Below, piece by piece: positions 6,986-14,722 of a stretch of DNA of 64,000 nucleotides. Position 1 is the first letter of the stretch. Every line of letters starts with the position of its first letter. A model generated the notes under the pieces. That model was not told where the DNA came from and ran no database searches. It saw only the letters and a program-made list of their open reading frames with translations. The position numbers and the translations under genes are program-made. The stretch spans positions 62,001 to 126,000 of the forward strand of contig NZ_VEHL01000012.1 of NCBI RefSeq assembly GCF_007679965.1. Direction: 5' to 3'. Source of the stretch: Bordetella genomosp. 13 (GTDB lineage Bacteria; Pseudomonadota; Gammaproteobacteria; Burkholderiales; Burkholderiaceae_B).

Positions 6986-9147
6986 TGGATTTCGCCAACC
7001 TCGACCGCCTGGTCGCGCCGCGCAACGTCGTGGTGGTGGGGGCTTCCGGCCGGCAGGCCAGCCAGGGCCAGCGCCTGTACGAGAACCTGGTGCGGCACTC
7101 GCGCCTCTCGGGCAAGGTCTACGCGGTCAATCCGGCCTACGACCACATCGGCGACGCACCCTGCTACCCGTCGGTGGCCGACGTGCCGGCGGACGACATC
7201 GACGTGGCCCTGGTCATCGTCAATGCCGGCCGGGTGCCGGACGTGCTGCGCCAGTGCGCGACGCGCGGCATACCGTTTGCCATCGTCATGACCTCGGGCT
7301 TCTCCGAGGCCGGAGAGGAGGGACGCGCGCTCGAGGCGCAGCTGCGGGCCATCAGCCAGGAAACCGGGCTGCGCGTGTACGGGCCGAACTGCCCCGGCCT
7401 GGTCAACGTGCGCGACCGCATCGGCATGACGTTCTCGCCGGCCTTCCGGCACGACCTGAACGGCGGGCGCATCGGCCTGGCCACGCAGGGCGGGGGACTG
7501 GGGCGCAACATCCTGCAGGGGCTGGTGCATGGCGCCGGCGTGGGGCTGTGGTTCTCGGCCGGCAACGAAGCCGACCTGGACATCGCCGACTTCATCGCCT
7601 ACATGGCCCGTGATCCGGCCATCGACGTGATCGCGCTGCTGATGGAAGGCATCAAGGACGGGCGGCGGCTCGCACAGGCGCTGACGCTGGCGCGGGACCA
7701 AGGCAAGCCGGTGGTGGTGCTGAAGGTCGGGCGCTCCGAGGCCGGGGTGCGCGCGGCGCAGTCCCACACAGCATCGGTGGCTGGCAGCGCCGCCGTCAAC
7801 AGCGCGGTGTTCCGGCAGCTCGGCGCCATCGAGGTCGATGACCTGGACCAGCTGCTGTCGGTCACGCATCTGATGACGCGGCCGCGTCCCGCGCCGGGCA
7901 CGGGCCTGTGCATCTATACGTTCTCGGGCGGCACGGCGGCGCTGGCCGCCGACATCGCGGGCGCGGCGGGCGTGCCCATGGCCGAGTTCGCGCCGCACAC
8001 GCGGCAGGCGCTGCAGGGGCTGCTGCCCGCGTTCGCCAGCATCGCCAATCCGGTGGACACCACGGCCGACATCCTGCGCGACACCGCTGCGGCGGACGAG
8101 TGCCTGGCCATCGTCTGCCGCGATCCGAACGTGGGCGCGGTGCTGTTTCCCATCCCGATGGACTATGGCGAGGTGACCGAGAGCATCGCGCGGTCCATCG
8201 TGAACGTGGGGCAGGGCAGCGGCACGCCCATCGTTCCGGTGTGGATGAGCCGGCGCCGGGGCGGCGGGTTCGAGATCCTGGAACAACACGGATTGCTGCC
8301 GTTCGGATCCGTGTCGGCGGCAGTCGCGGCCTTGTCCGCGGTGTTCCCGGCCTCGACGCCGGATGAGGCCGCGGGCGATGCGAAGGCGCGCGAGGCGGCC
8401 GTGGCCGGCACGGGCAGCGGCGCGTTGCATGCGGACCCGGACGAGGCGCCGCTGACGCGGCTGAGCGAGACCCAGGCCAAGCACCTGCTGGCGCAGGCGG
8501 GCCTGCCGGTGCCGCAAGGGCACGTGGCAGCAAGCGCGCAAGAGGCCGCGGACCTGGCACGCCGCATCGGCTATCCCGTGGTCATGAAGATCGTCAGCCC
8601 GGACATCGCGCACAAGACCGACGCGGGCGGCGTGCGCCTGAACGTGGCCGACGAGGCCGCCGCGCGGCAGGCGTACGACGACATCCAGGCTGCGGTGGCT
8701 CGCCATGCGCCGCGGGCGCGGCGCGACGGCGTGCTGGTCGAACGCATGCTGCCCGCGGGCGGCCGCGAGGTCCTGATCGGCGTGCACCGCGATCCCGCGT
8801 TCGGCCTGGTGCTGACGTTCGGGCTGGGCGGCGTCTACGTCGAGGTGCTGGGCGACGTGGCCCACAAGCTGGTGCCGCTGGCGCCGCGGGACGCCCGCGC
8901 CATCGTGCACGAGATCCGCTACGGCGCCATCCTGCAGGGCGTGCGCGGGCAGGGGCCCGCCGACCTCGAGGCGCTGGCCGGCCTGATCCTGCAGGTGTCG
9001 GACTTCGCTCATGCGCATGCCGCGACGCTGCATGAGCTGGAGCTCAATCCGGTATGGGTGGGCGCGCCCGGCCAGGGCGTGATGGCGCTCGATGCGCTGC
9101 TGGCCTTCGCGCCGGCCGCCAACCCGCCGGACGCGTCGTCCGCCTAG
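6982..9147 (+). CDS. ADP-forming acyl-CoA synthetase (fused alpha/beta, Acs/AcdAB-like)
   Basis: Forms an acyl-CoA with ATP giving ADP and phosphate, 721 residues. Domain order is a CoA-binding Rossmann domain (about 1-130, GASGRQASQG), a succinyl-CoA-ligase-like domain with the phosphohistidine-type loop QSHTASVAGS (about 260), then a C-terminal ATP-grasp half beginning near LSETQAKHLLAQAGLPVP (about 495). GGAGG lies 7 bp before the ATG at 6982, which overlaps the previous stop as ATGA. Related fused enzymes include acetate-CoA and pimeloyl/feruloyl-CoA-type ligases. With an AMP-forming ligase in the divergent operon, the locus has two routes for CoA activation, presumably of different substrates. 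Confidence 0.88.
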   Translation: MMDFANLDRLVAPRNVVVVGASGRQASQGQRLYENLVRHSRLSGKVYAVNPAYDHIGDAPCYPSVADVPADDIDVALVIVNAGRVPDVLRQCATRGIPFAIVMTSGFSEAGEEGRALEAQLRAISQETGLRVYGPNCPGLVNVRDRIGMTFSPAFRHDLNGGRIGLATQGGGLGRNILQGLVHGAGVGLWFSAGNEADLDIADFIAYMARDPAIDVIALLMEGIKDGRRLAQALTLARDQGKPVVVLKVGRSEAGVRAAQSHTASVAGSAAVNSAVFRQLGAIEVDDLDQLLSVTHLMTRPRPAPGTGLCIYTFSGGTAALAADIAGAAGVPMAEFAPHTRQALQGLLPAFASIANPVDTTADILRDTAAADECLAIVCRDPNVGAVLFPIPMDYGEVTESIARSIVNVGQGSGTPIVPVWMSRRRGGGFEILEQHGLLPFGSVSAAVAALSAVFPASTPDEAAGDAKAREAAVAGTGSGALHADPDEAPLTRLSETQAKHLLAQAGLPVPQGHVAASAQEAADLARRIGYPVVMKIVSPDIAHKTDAGGVRLNVADEAAARQAYDDIQAAVARHAPRARRDGVLVERMLPAGGREVLIGVHRDPAFGLVLTFGLGGVYVEVLGDVAHKLVPLAPRDARAIVHEIRYGAILQGVRGQGPADLEALAGLILQVSDFAHAHAATLHELELNPVWVGAPGQGVMALDALLAFAPAANPPDASSA

Positions 9148-9198
9148 GCCGCAACCCTACAATTTCGTATTTGGATCCTTACCCGTAGACGTCGAACC

Positions 9199-9954
9199 AT
9201 GCCCCAGATCGTTCCCGCCGCCCAGCGCGTTTTGCAGGTCTTCGAGGTGTACGCCCGCGAACGCCGACCGTTGACCAACTCCGAGATGGCCCGGTATCTG
9301 GACCTGGCCGACAGCAGCTGCTCGGACCTGATGTACACCTTGCGCCAGGCGGGCTACCTGCTGCGCACGCCCAAGTCACGGGTGTTCCATCCCACCAGCC
9401 GCCTGCTGGACATCGCGCGCGCCAACGCGGGCGTGGACCCCTTGCGCGCATTCGCCGAGGAATCCCTGGACCTGCTGACCTCGCGGTCGGGCGAGACCTC
9501 GATGTGCGCGCACATCGACGGCGACAAGGTGAAGATCTTCGCCAGCCAGGAAAGCAGCCGCGCGCTGCGCTACGTGCTTCGGCCCGGCACGGTGGTGGAC
9601 ATCCACACCACGGCGCTGGGCAAGGCGCTGCTGGGCGCCATGGCGGACGACGACCGCAACGCGCTGATCGACAGCCTGCCCTTGCCCGCGGTCACCTCGC
9701 ACAGCATTGTCGACCGCGAGGTGCTGCGTGCCCAGATCGAGCAGGGCCGACGCGACCAGTATTTCGTGACGCGCAACGAAGGCAACGAAGGCGTGTTCGC
9801 GATCGGCATCTCGGGCGAGGCGGGCGGCCGCCTGACGGCGATGTCCATCGTCGGCCCCACGCATCGCATGGAAAAGAACTTCGACGAGATGGTGCGCGTG
9901 ATGCAGGGGGCGCGTGCCGAGTTCTTCGGCACGGCGGACGCGGAGCTCGCATGA
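9199..9954 (+). CDS. IclR-family transcriptional regulator
   Basis: DNA-binding regulator of 251 residues. A winged helix-turn-helix lies at about 20-65 (TNSEMARYLDLADSSCSDL), followed by the IclR effector domain with the typical TALGKALLGAM segment and a GEAGG turn. It lies 51 bp after the acyl-CoA synthetase gene and its stop overlaps the start of the CoA-transferase/racemase gene as ATGA, so it is embedded in the catabolic operon. It is the best candidate to control this operon and perhaps the divergent Bug operon through the palindrome at 5679-5700. That link is inferred. Confidence 0.9.
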   Translation: MPQIVPAAQRVLQVFEVYARERRPLTNSEMARYLDLADSSCSDLMYTLRQAGYLLRTPKSRVFHPTSRLLDIARANAGVDPLRAFAEESLDLLTSRSGETSMCAHIDGDKVKIFASQESSRALRYVLRPGTVVDIHTTALGKALLGAMADDDRNALIDSLPLPAVTSHSIVDREVLRAQIEQGRRDQYFVTRNEGNEGVFAIGISGEAGGRLTAMSIVGPTHRMEKNFDEMVRVMQGARAEFFGTADAELA

Positions 9955-11105
9955 CGGACCAGGGTGCGCACGCCCGGACTGGGCCATTGGCCGGATACCG
10001 CATCCTGGAGATGGCCGGCATCGGACCCGGTCCCTTCGCGGCGATGATGCTGGCCGACATGGGCGCCGAGGTCATCCGCGTCGATCGCAAGACGCCCGGG
10101 TTCCTGGGCGGCGGCGGCACGGTGGTCGACCGCGGCCGGCGCAGCATGGCGCTGGATCTCAAGGCGCCCGGCGCCATCGACGTGCTGCTGCGCCTGGTGT
10201 CGCGTTGCGACGCCCTGATCGAGGGCTACCGGCCGGGCGTGATGGAACGGCTGGGCCTGGGGCCCGAACGCTGCCTGGGCATCAATCCCCGCCTGGTGTA
10301 CGGCCGCATGACGGGCTGGGGCCAGGACGGCCCGCTCAGCCAGGCCGCGGGACACGACCTCAACTACATCGCGCTGACCGGCGTGCTGCACGCCATGGGC
10401 CACGCGGACCGTCCGCCGACCCCGCCGCTGCATCTGGTGGGAGACCTCGGCGGGGGCGGCATGATGCTGGCCTTCGGCCTGGTGTGCGCGTTGCTGGAGA
10501 CCGCGCGATCCGGCCGCGGCCAGGTGATCGACGCCGCCATCTGCGACGGCGTGTCGACCCTGGCCAACGCGTATCACGGCATGCTGAGCAGCGGCCGCTG
10601 GGTGAACCTGCGCGAGTCGAACATGCTGGACGGCGGCGCGCATTTCTATGGCTGCTACGAATGCGCCGATGGCCGCTACGTGTCCGTGGGGTCCATCGAG
10701 CCGCAGTTCTATGCCTTGCTGTGCCGCCTGTGCGAACTGGACGATCCGGCGTTCGAGCAGCAATGGGACCGCGCTGCCTGGCCGCAGTTGCGCGAGAAAC
10801 TGGCCGCTGTGTTCCGTCGCAGGACGCGCGACGCGTGGTGCGCCCTGCTGGAGGGCACCGACGTCTGCTTCGCGCCCGTGCTGGACTTCGAAGAGGCCCG
10901 CGCTCATCCGCACTACGTGGCGCGAAGCGGCTTCGTGCAGTCCGGCGAATTCACGCACCCGGCGCCCAGCCCGCGCTTCAGCCGCACGCCTGGCCAGGCG
11001 GGGCCGGTGCCGGTCACCGGCAGCGACACCGCCACGCTGCTGGCCGAACTGGGCTTCGGCCCGGAGCAGGTCGACGGCCTGCGGCGCGACGGCGCCATTC
11101 ATTGA
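9951..11105 (+). CDS. Alpha-methylacyl-CoA racemase-like (family III CoA-transferase fold)
   Basis: CaiB/BaiF-fold protein of 384 residues that looks like an alpha-methylacyl-CoA racemase rather than a transferase. It keeps the three racemase acid/base positions: His135 in GHDLNYIALTG, Asp165 in LVGDLGGGG, and Glu237 in FYGCYECADG. Family III transferases instead use an Asp nucleophile in a different context. The ATG at 9951 overlaps the IclR stop. A racemase in this operon implies a 2-methyl-branched acyl-CoA intermediate whose stereochemistry must be corrected before dehydrogenation. The branched substrate itself is unknown. Confidence 0.85.
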   Translation: MTDQGAHARTGPLAGYRILEMAGIGPGPFAAMMLADMGAEVIRVDRKTPGFLGGGGTVVDRGRRSMALDLKAPGAIDVLLRLVSRCDALIEGYRPGVMERLGLGPERCLGINPRLVYGRMTGWGQDGPLSQAAGHDLNYIALTGVLHAMGHADRPPTPPLHLVGDLGGGGMMLAFGLVCALLETARSGRGQVIDAAICDGVSTLANAYHGMLSSGRWVNLRESNMLDGGAHFYGCYECADGRYVSVGSIEPQFYALLCRLCELDDPAFEQQWDRAAWPQLREKLAAVFRRRTRDAWCALLEGTDVCFAPVLDFEEARAHPHYVARSGFVQSGEFTHPAPSPRFSRTPGQAGPVPVTGSDTATLLAELGFGPEQVDGLRRDGAIH

Positions 11106-11181
11106 CATCGCCGCCCGTGCGCGTTGGCCGCGCATGGGCTTGAACGTTGGAACACGCGCGCACGCGCAGGAGCCTTGCCCG

Positions 11182-12012
11182 ATGACCGCCTCTTCCGAAA
11201 TGCCTGCCGCGTCGACGTCCGCGGGCTATGGCAACCTGCTGTTCACGTGCGGCCAGGGCGTCGCCACTCTGGTGTTGAACCGGCCGCACCGCCGCAACGC
11301 GCTGGACCAGGTGCTGCGCGACGAGCTGGCCGAGGCGGTCACCCGCGTGCGCCGGGACCGCGACATCAAGGTGCTGGTGCTGAAGGGGGCGGGCGGCGCG
11401 TTCTGCGCCGGCGGCGACATCGAGAGCATGCAGCGCCAGGCCGATGCCGAGCAGGCGCGTGACCGCATGGTGGCGCTGCACGGCGTCATCCACGACCTGT
11501 TGACGCTGGACCGTCCGGTCATCGCCGCGGTCGACGGGGCGGCCTACGGGGCGGGCCTGGGACTGGCCCTGACGGCGGACCTGATACTGGCGTCGCCGCG
11601 CGCGCAGTTCTGCCTGTCGTTCCTGCGCCTGGGCGCGGTGCCGGACAGCGGCGTGTTCTATACCCTGCCGCGCATCGTGGGCGTGCAGCGCGCCAAGGCG
11701 CTGGCCTTTTCCACCCGGCCGTTCGGCGCAGAAGAGGCGCGCGACCTGGGCATCGTGATGGAGATCGTGCCGACGGAGCGCCTGGACGACCGGGCCGACC
11801 GGATGGCCCGCGCGCTGGCGGGCCTGCCCACGGCCGTGCTGGGCATGACCAAGCGGGCGTTCGACGCCTCGCTCGATAGTGGCCTGCCGGCCATGCTTGA
11901 AATGGAGGCCGCGGCCCAGGGCGTGGCCCGGTCGACGGCGTATCACCAGGAGGCGGTGCGGCGCTTCCTGGACAAGCAGCCGCCGGCGTTCCAGTGGCCG
12001 GCCGCGGAGTGA
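11182..12012 (+). CDS. Crotonase-fold isomerase (PaaG-like)
   Basis: Enoyl-CoA hydratase/isomerase superfamily protein, 276 residues. The oxyanion-hole segment GAFCAGGDIESM and the second segment GAAYGAGLGLALTADLILA are present. The two hydratase glutamates are replaced (Gly at the first, Phe at the second), while the Asp in GAVPDSG is kept, as in PaaG-type delta3-delta2 enoyl-CoA isomerases and ring-opening isomerases. It therefore probably shifts a double bond or ring rather than adding water. It starts 76 bp after the racemase gene with CAGGAG upstream, and it is the last gene of this plus-strand operon. Confidence 0.85.
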   Translation: MTASSEMPAASTSAGYGNLLFTCGQGVATLVLNRPHRRNALDQVLRDELAEAVTRVRRDRDIKVLVLKGAGGAFCAGGDIESMQRQADAEQARDRMVALHGVIHDLLTLDRPVIAAVDGAAYGAGLGLALTADLILASPRAQFCLSFLRLGAVPDSGVFYTLPRIVGVQRAKALAFSTRPFGAEEARDLGIVMEIVPTERLDDRADRMARALAGLPTAVLGMTKRAFDASLDSGLPAMLEMEAAAQGVARSTAYHQEAVRRFLDKQPPAFQWPAAE

Positions 12013-12048
12013 GTCCCGCCGGCGTGGCGCGTCCCTGATGCGTTTCCT

Positions 12049-12103
12049 GGCGCGGCGCCCGCGGACGGGACGGAGCCCCGCAAGCGGGGACGCCCGCCGC
12101 GCC
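12049..12103. terminator. Bidirectional hairpin between convergent genes
   Basis: GGCGCGGCG (12049-12057) pairs perfectly with CGCCGCGCC (12095-12103), and an inner stem CCCCGC/GCGGGG (12076-12081/12084-12089) sits in its loop. It lies exactly between the converging crotonase and IclR genes and even touches the IclR stop codon. There is no long T-tract on either side, so it could be a weak or Rho-assisted terminator. Confidence 0.5.
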
Positions 12104-12912
12104 TACGCATGCTCTTCCCGATCATCCGTCCGCAACCTCGCCTCGATCTCCCGCGCCGCTTCGGTCAGCACCGCCAGCTTTTCCCGCAGGTGATGTCCCG
12201 ACAGCCGCTTCTTCAGCGCCGAGATGCTCAGCCCGCCCACGGGCGCGCCATGCGGCCCGAATAGCGGCACGGCCATGGCGCGGATCTCCTGCACCTCCAG
12301 CACTTCGTTGATGAAGTAGCCCTTGGTGCGCACGTGCTCGACGCGTTCCCACATCTTCTTCACGCTGAAGGTGGGATAGTCGCGCGCCAGGCGCTTGCTG
12401 TTGGCCTGGTAGATGCGTTCGATCTCTTCGTCCTGCAGGCCGCTCAGCAAGGCCACGGCGCCGCCGCCGATGTTCAGCGGGCGGTGCCGGCCCACGTCCA
12501 GCACGAAGGCCTTGATGGGATAGGCGCCTTCCGCGCGCCCCGCACAGACGCCGTCGAAGCCCGAGCGGATGGTGAGGAACACGGTGTCGCCGGTGGCGCT
12601 GGCGATGCGCTCCAGGTACGGGTGGCAGACGTCGCGCAGGTCGAACGACATGGCGGCGGCCAGGCCCATCTCGTAGGCCAGCGAACCCAGGTGGTATTTC
12701 TTCGACTTCTCGTCCTGCCGGATGATGCGCTCGGTGACCAGCGCCTGCAGGATGCGGTGCGTGGTGGGGCGCGTCAGGCCGGAGGCCTGGTACAGCTCGA
12801 CCAGGCGCAGCCCCTTGCGATTGTCCGCGGTGATGAGCTTGAGCAGCGCCGCGCAGCGGTGGACCATCTGCGTGCCGGTGCGGCCTTCATCGATGTCGGG
12901 ATCGGTCTTCAT
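12103..12912 (-). CDS. IclR-family transcriptional regulator
   Basis: Regulator of 269 residues. The N-terminal winged HTH (about 20-75) contains LVELYQASGLTRPTTHRIL, and the C-terminal effector domain contains RHRPLNIGGGAVALLSGL. It diverges from the thiolase-like/DUF35 pair across 113 bp. Two inverted copies of TGTGGAC-type sequence lie in that gap, one next to each start, and they are the likely operator for this protein. The natural inducer is presumably the substrate of the two divergent genes, or its CoA ester. Confidence 0.9.
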   Translation of the reverse strand: MKTDPDIDEGRTGTQMVHRCAALLKLITADNRKGLRLVELYQASGLTRPTTHRILQALVTERIIRQDEKSKKYHLGSLAYEMGLAAAMSFDLRDVCHPYLERIASATGDTVFLTIRSGFDGVCAGRAEGAYPIKAFVLDVGRHRPLNIGGGAVALLSGLQDEEIERIYQANSKRLARDYPTFSVKKMWERVEHVRTKGYFINEVLEVQEIRAMAVPLFGPHGAPVGGLSISALKKRLSGHHLREKLAVLTEAAREIEARLRTDDREEHA

Positions 12913-12921
12913 TGAATCTCA

Positions 12922-13011
12922 TTATGTGGACGAAATTGGTCGAGTCTGCCGCCGCGATCCGCAGATAATGGCAGAAATCGACATTGCCTCGGCAAGAATA
13001 GTCCACATTAA
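12922..13011. promoter_or_regulatory. Inverted ATGTGGAC motifs in IclR/thiolase intergenic region
   Basis: TTATGTGGAC (12922-12931) and GTCCACATTAA (13001-13011) are inverted copies of the same motif, identical over 8 bp. The first ends 9 bp from the IclR start (on the far side of its ATG at 12912) and the second ends 14 bp before the thiolase GTG. Such placement fits a regulator that controls both divergent genes, most simply the IclR protein itself. Confidence 0.45.
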
Positions 13012-13025
13012 GGGAGACCGCTCAG

Positions 13026-14204
13026 GTGACAGCTGCTACTTTGGACACCGACACGTCCCAGATATCCGCGGTGGTCGGCATCGGCCACACGGACTGGGTG
13101 GAAGATTACCGGCGGGTGCGCAACGGCGAGAAGCCGCACGATTCGTACGGCTACGCGGCGCTGGCCTTCAAGCGCGCGCTGGAAGACGCGGGCCTGACGC
13201 GAGACGACGTCGACGGCCTGATCGTGGGGCCCACGACGGCCTACGAACGCATGGGCGAGATCCTGAACATCGACCCGCGCTGGGGCGGCCAGGCCGACGC
13301 GGTGCAGGCCGTGTTCCAGGCCGTCATGGCCATCAAGTCCGGCATGGCCGAGGTGGTGGCGCTGGTGTATGGCAACGACCAGCGATCGGCCGCGGTGCAG
13401 TACGGCGGGCCCGAGGCCATGGGCGGCGGCTCGTTCCTGTCGTACGTCTATCACAGCCCCTGGGGCCTTACCTCGCAGGGCGCCCTGTATGCGCTGATGT
13501 TCCAGCGCTACAAGGAACTGCACGGCGCCACCGACCGCGACCTGGGCCAGGTGGCCGTGGGCCAGCGGCAGTGGGCCAGCCTGAATCCCAATGCCATCAT
13601 GCAGGACAAACCGCTCGGCATGGAGGACTACCTGGCGGTGAAGTACATCGCCGAGCCGCTGCGCATGAACGACTACTGCCTGATCAACGACGGCGGCGTG
13701 GCGCTCATCATCATGGAGGCCAGCCGCGCGCGGCGCCTGTCGGACAAGGCGGTGATGATCCACGGCCTGGGCCGCAGCGACCTGAACCGCAACGCCACCA
13801 GCCTGGGCCCGCGCCTGGTCGACTTCTACCTGCCCGCGCAACAGGGCGCGGCCGAGCAGGTCTACGCCGCCGCCGGCCTGGGCCCCAAGGACATCAGCGC
13901 GCTGATGGTGTACGACAGCTTCAGCCCGCACATCCTGTTCGCGCTGGAGGGCTTCGGCTATTGCCGCCCCGGCGAGGCGGGGCGCTTCATCGCCGAGAAC
14001 GGCATCGGCGTGGGTGGCAAGCTGCCGGTGAACACGCACGGCGGCCATTTGTCCGAGTCGTACATGCAGGGCTGGAGCCACCAGATCGAGGCGGTGCGCC
14101 AGGCGCGCGGCGGGCTGGGCAAGCGGCAGGTGCCCGATTGCCGTTTCGTGCAATACGTATCGGACGTCGCCGGCAAGGCCATGTCCATCATCTACGGACG
14201 TTGA
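13026..14204 (+). CDS. Thiolase-like protein lacking the nucleophilic Cys (Ltp2/SCP-x type)
   Basis: Thiolase-fold protein of 392 residues with a GTG start preceded by AAGGGAG. The segment around residues 86-100, where thiolases carry the acyl-accepting Cys, reads GGQADAVQAVFQAV and has no Cys, so it cannot be a classical thiolase. It keeps the C-terminal NTHGG (His338) and two tyrosines, Tyr296 in VYDSFS and Tyr346 in LSESYMQG, at the places occupied by the catalytic tyrosines of Ltp2-type retro-aldolases of steroid side-chain degradation. Those enzymes work with a DUF35 partner, and a DUF35 gene follows after 7 to 13 bp. I infer a retro-aldol C-C cleavage of a hydroxyacyl-CoA. Confidence 0.85.
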   Translation: MTAATLDTDTSQISAVVGIGHTDWVEDYRRVRNGEKPHDSYGYAALAFKRALEDAGLTRDDVDGLIVGPTTAYERMGEILNIDPRWGGQADAVQAVFQAVMAIKSGMAEVVALVYGNDQRSAAVQYGGPEAMGGGSFLSYVYHSPWGLTSQGALYALMFQRYKELHGATDRDLGQVAVGQRQWASLNPNAIMQDKPLGMEDYLAVKYIAEPLRMNDYCLINDGGVALIIMEASRARRLSDKAVMIHGLGRSDLNRNATSLGPRLVDFYLPAQQGAAEQVYAAAGLGPKDISALMVYDSFSPHILFALEGFGYCRPGEAGRFIAENGIGVGGKLPVNTHGGHLSESYMQGWSHQIEAVRQARGGLGKRQVPDCRFVQYVSDVAGKAMSIIYGR

Positions 14205-14217
14205 GGAGGGCATGACC

Positions 14218-14613
14218 ATGAGCAAGACGCCCCGCCTGTATTCCCCTTACGACGCGCCCATGTGGGAGAGCATCGCCGAAGGCAACATGAAGCTGCAGCG
14301 TTGCACCGAGTCCGGCGCGTTCCGCTATCCGCCCGGCCCGATGTGCCCGGTCAGCCTCGGCATGGACTATGAATGGGTGCCGGTCAGCGGCAAGGCGAAG
14401 ATCGTGTCGTGGACGATCTTCCATCGCCAGTACCTGCCCGCCTATCCCGCGCCCCACCTGGTGGTGGCCGTGCAGCTGGAGGAAGGTCCGATCATGGTGT
14501 CGTACATGGACCATGCCGAGCTGGACGGACTGAAGCTGGACGCGCCGGTGCGCATGCTCTATGCGGACCATCCCGACGGCTACAAGGTGCCGAAGTTCAC
14601 ACTGGATCGTTGA
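14218..14613 (+). CDS. DUF35 OB-fold protein with eroded Zn-ribbon
   Basis: Partner-type protein of 131 residues, shaped like the rubredoxin-knuckle plus OB-fold proteins that pair with thiolase-like enzymes. The family normally has four Cys in two CxxC knuckles. Here only one Cys of each remains (in LQRCTESG and GPMCPVS), with Ser replacing the partners, so zinc binding is probably lost. The OB part runs from about residue 60. ATG 14218 is preferred since AGGAGG (14204-14209) is 8 bp away; the ATG at 14212 is only 2 bp away. It likely forms a heteromer with the preceding thiolase-like protein. Confidence 0.85.
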   Translation: MSKTPRLYSPYDAPMWESIAEGNMKLQRCTESGAFRYPPGPMCPVSLGMDYEWVPVSGKAKIVSWTIFHRQYLPAYPAPHLVVAVQLEEGPIMVSYMDHAELDGLKLDAPVRMLYADHPDGYKVPKFTLDR

Positions 14614-14621
14614 GATGGAAA

Positions 14622-14697
14622 GGGGCATGTCCGCATGCCCCGATCGAACGCCGGGATACCGGCGTCGAGGCCCGACCGGCCAGGTTCGTGGCCGGTC
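14622..14697. terminator. Two hairpins between convergent genes
   Basis: GGGGCATG/CATGCCCC (14622-14629/14634-14641, 4-base loop) and GACCGGCCA/TGGCCGGTC (14674-14682/14689-14697, 6-base loop) are perfect stems in the 109-bp gap between the DUF35 gene and the MmgE/PrpD gene that converges on it. Read on the minus strand, the first stem is followed by a short TTT run. Likely a transcription stop for both directions. Confidence 0.55.
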
Positions 14698-14722
14698 GCG
14701 GGCATCGGGACGGCTTCCGGCC

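Noticed and set aside
9951..11105. CoA-transferase activity for the CaiB/BaiF-fold protein
   Set aside because: The His, Asp and Glu acid/base pattern of racemases is intact, so racemase is the better call.
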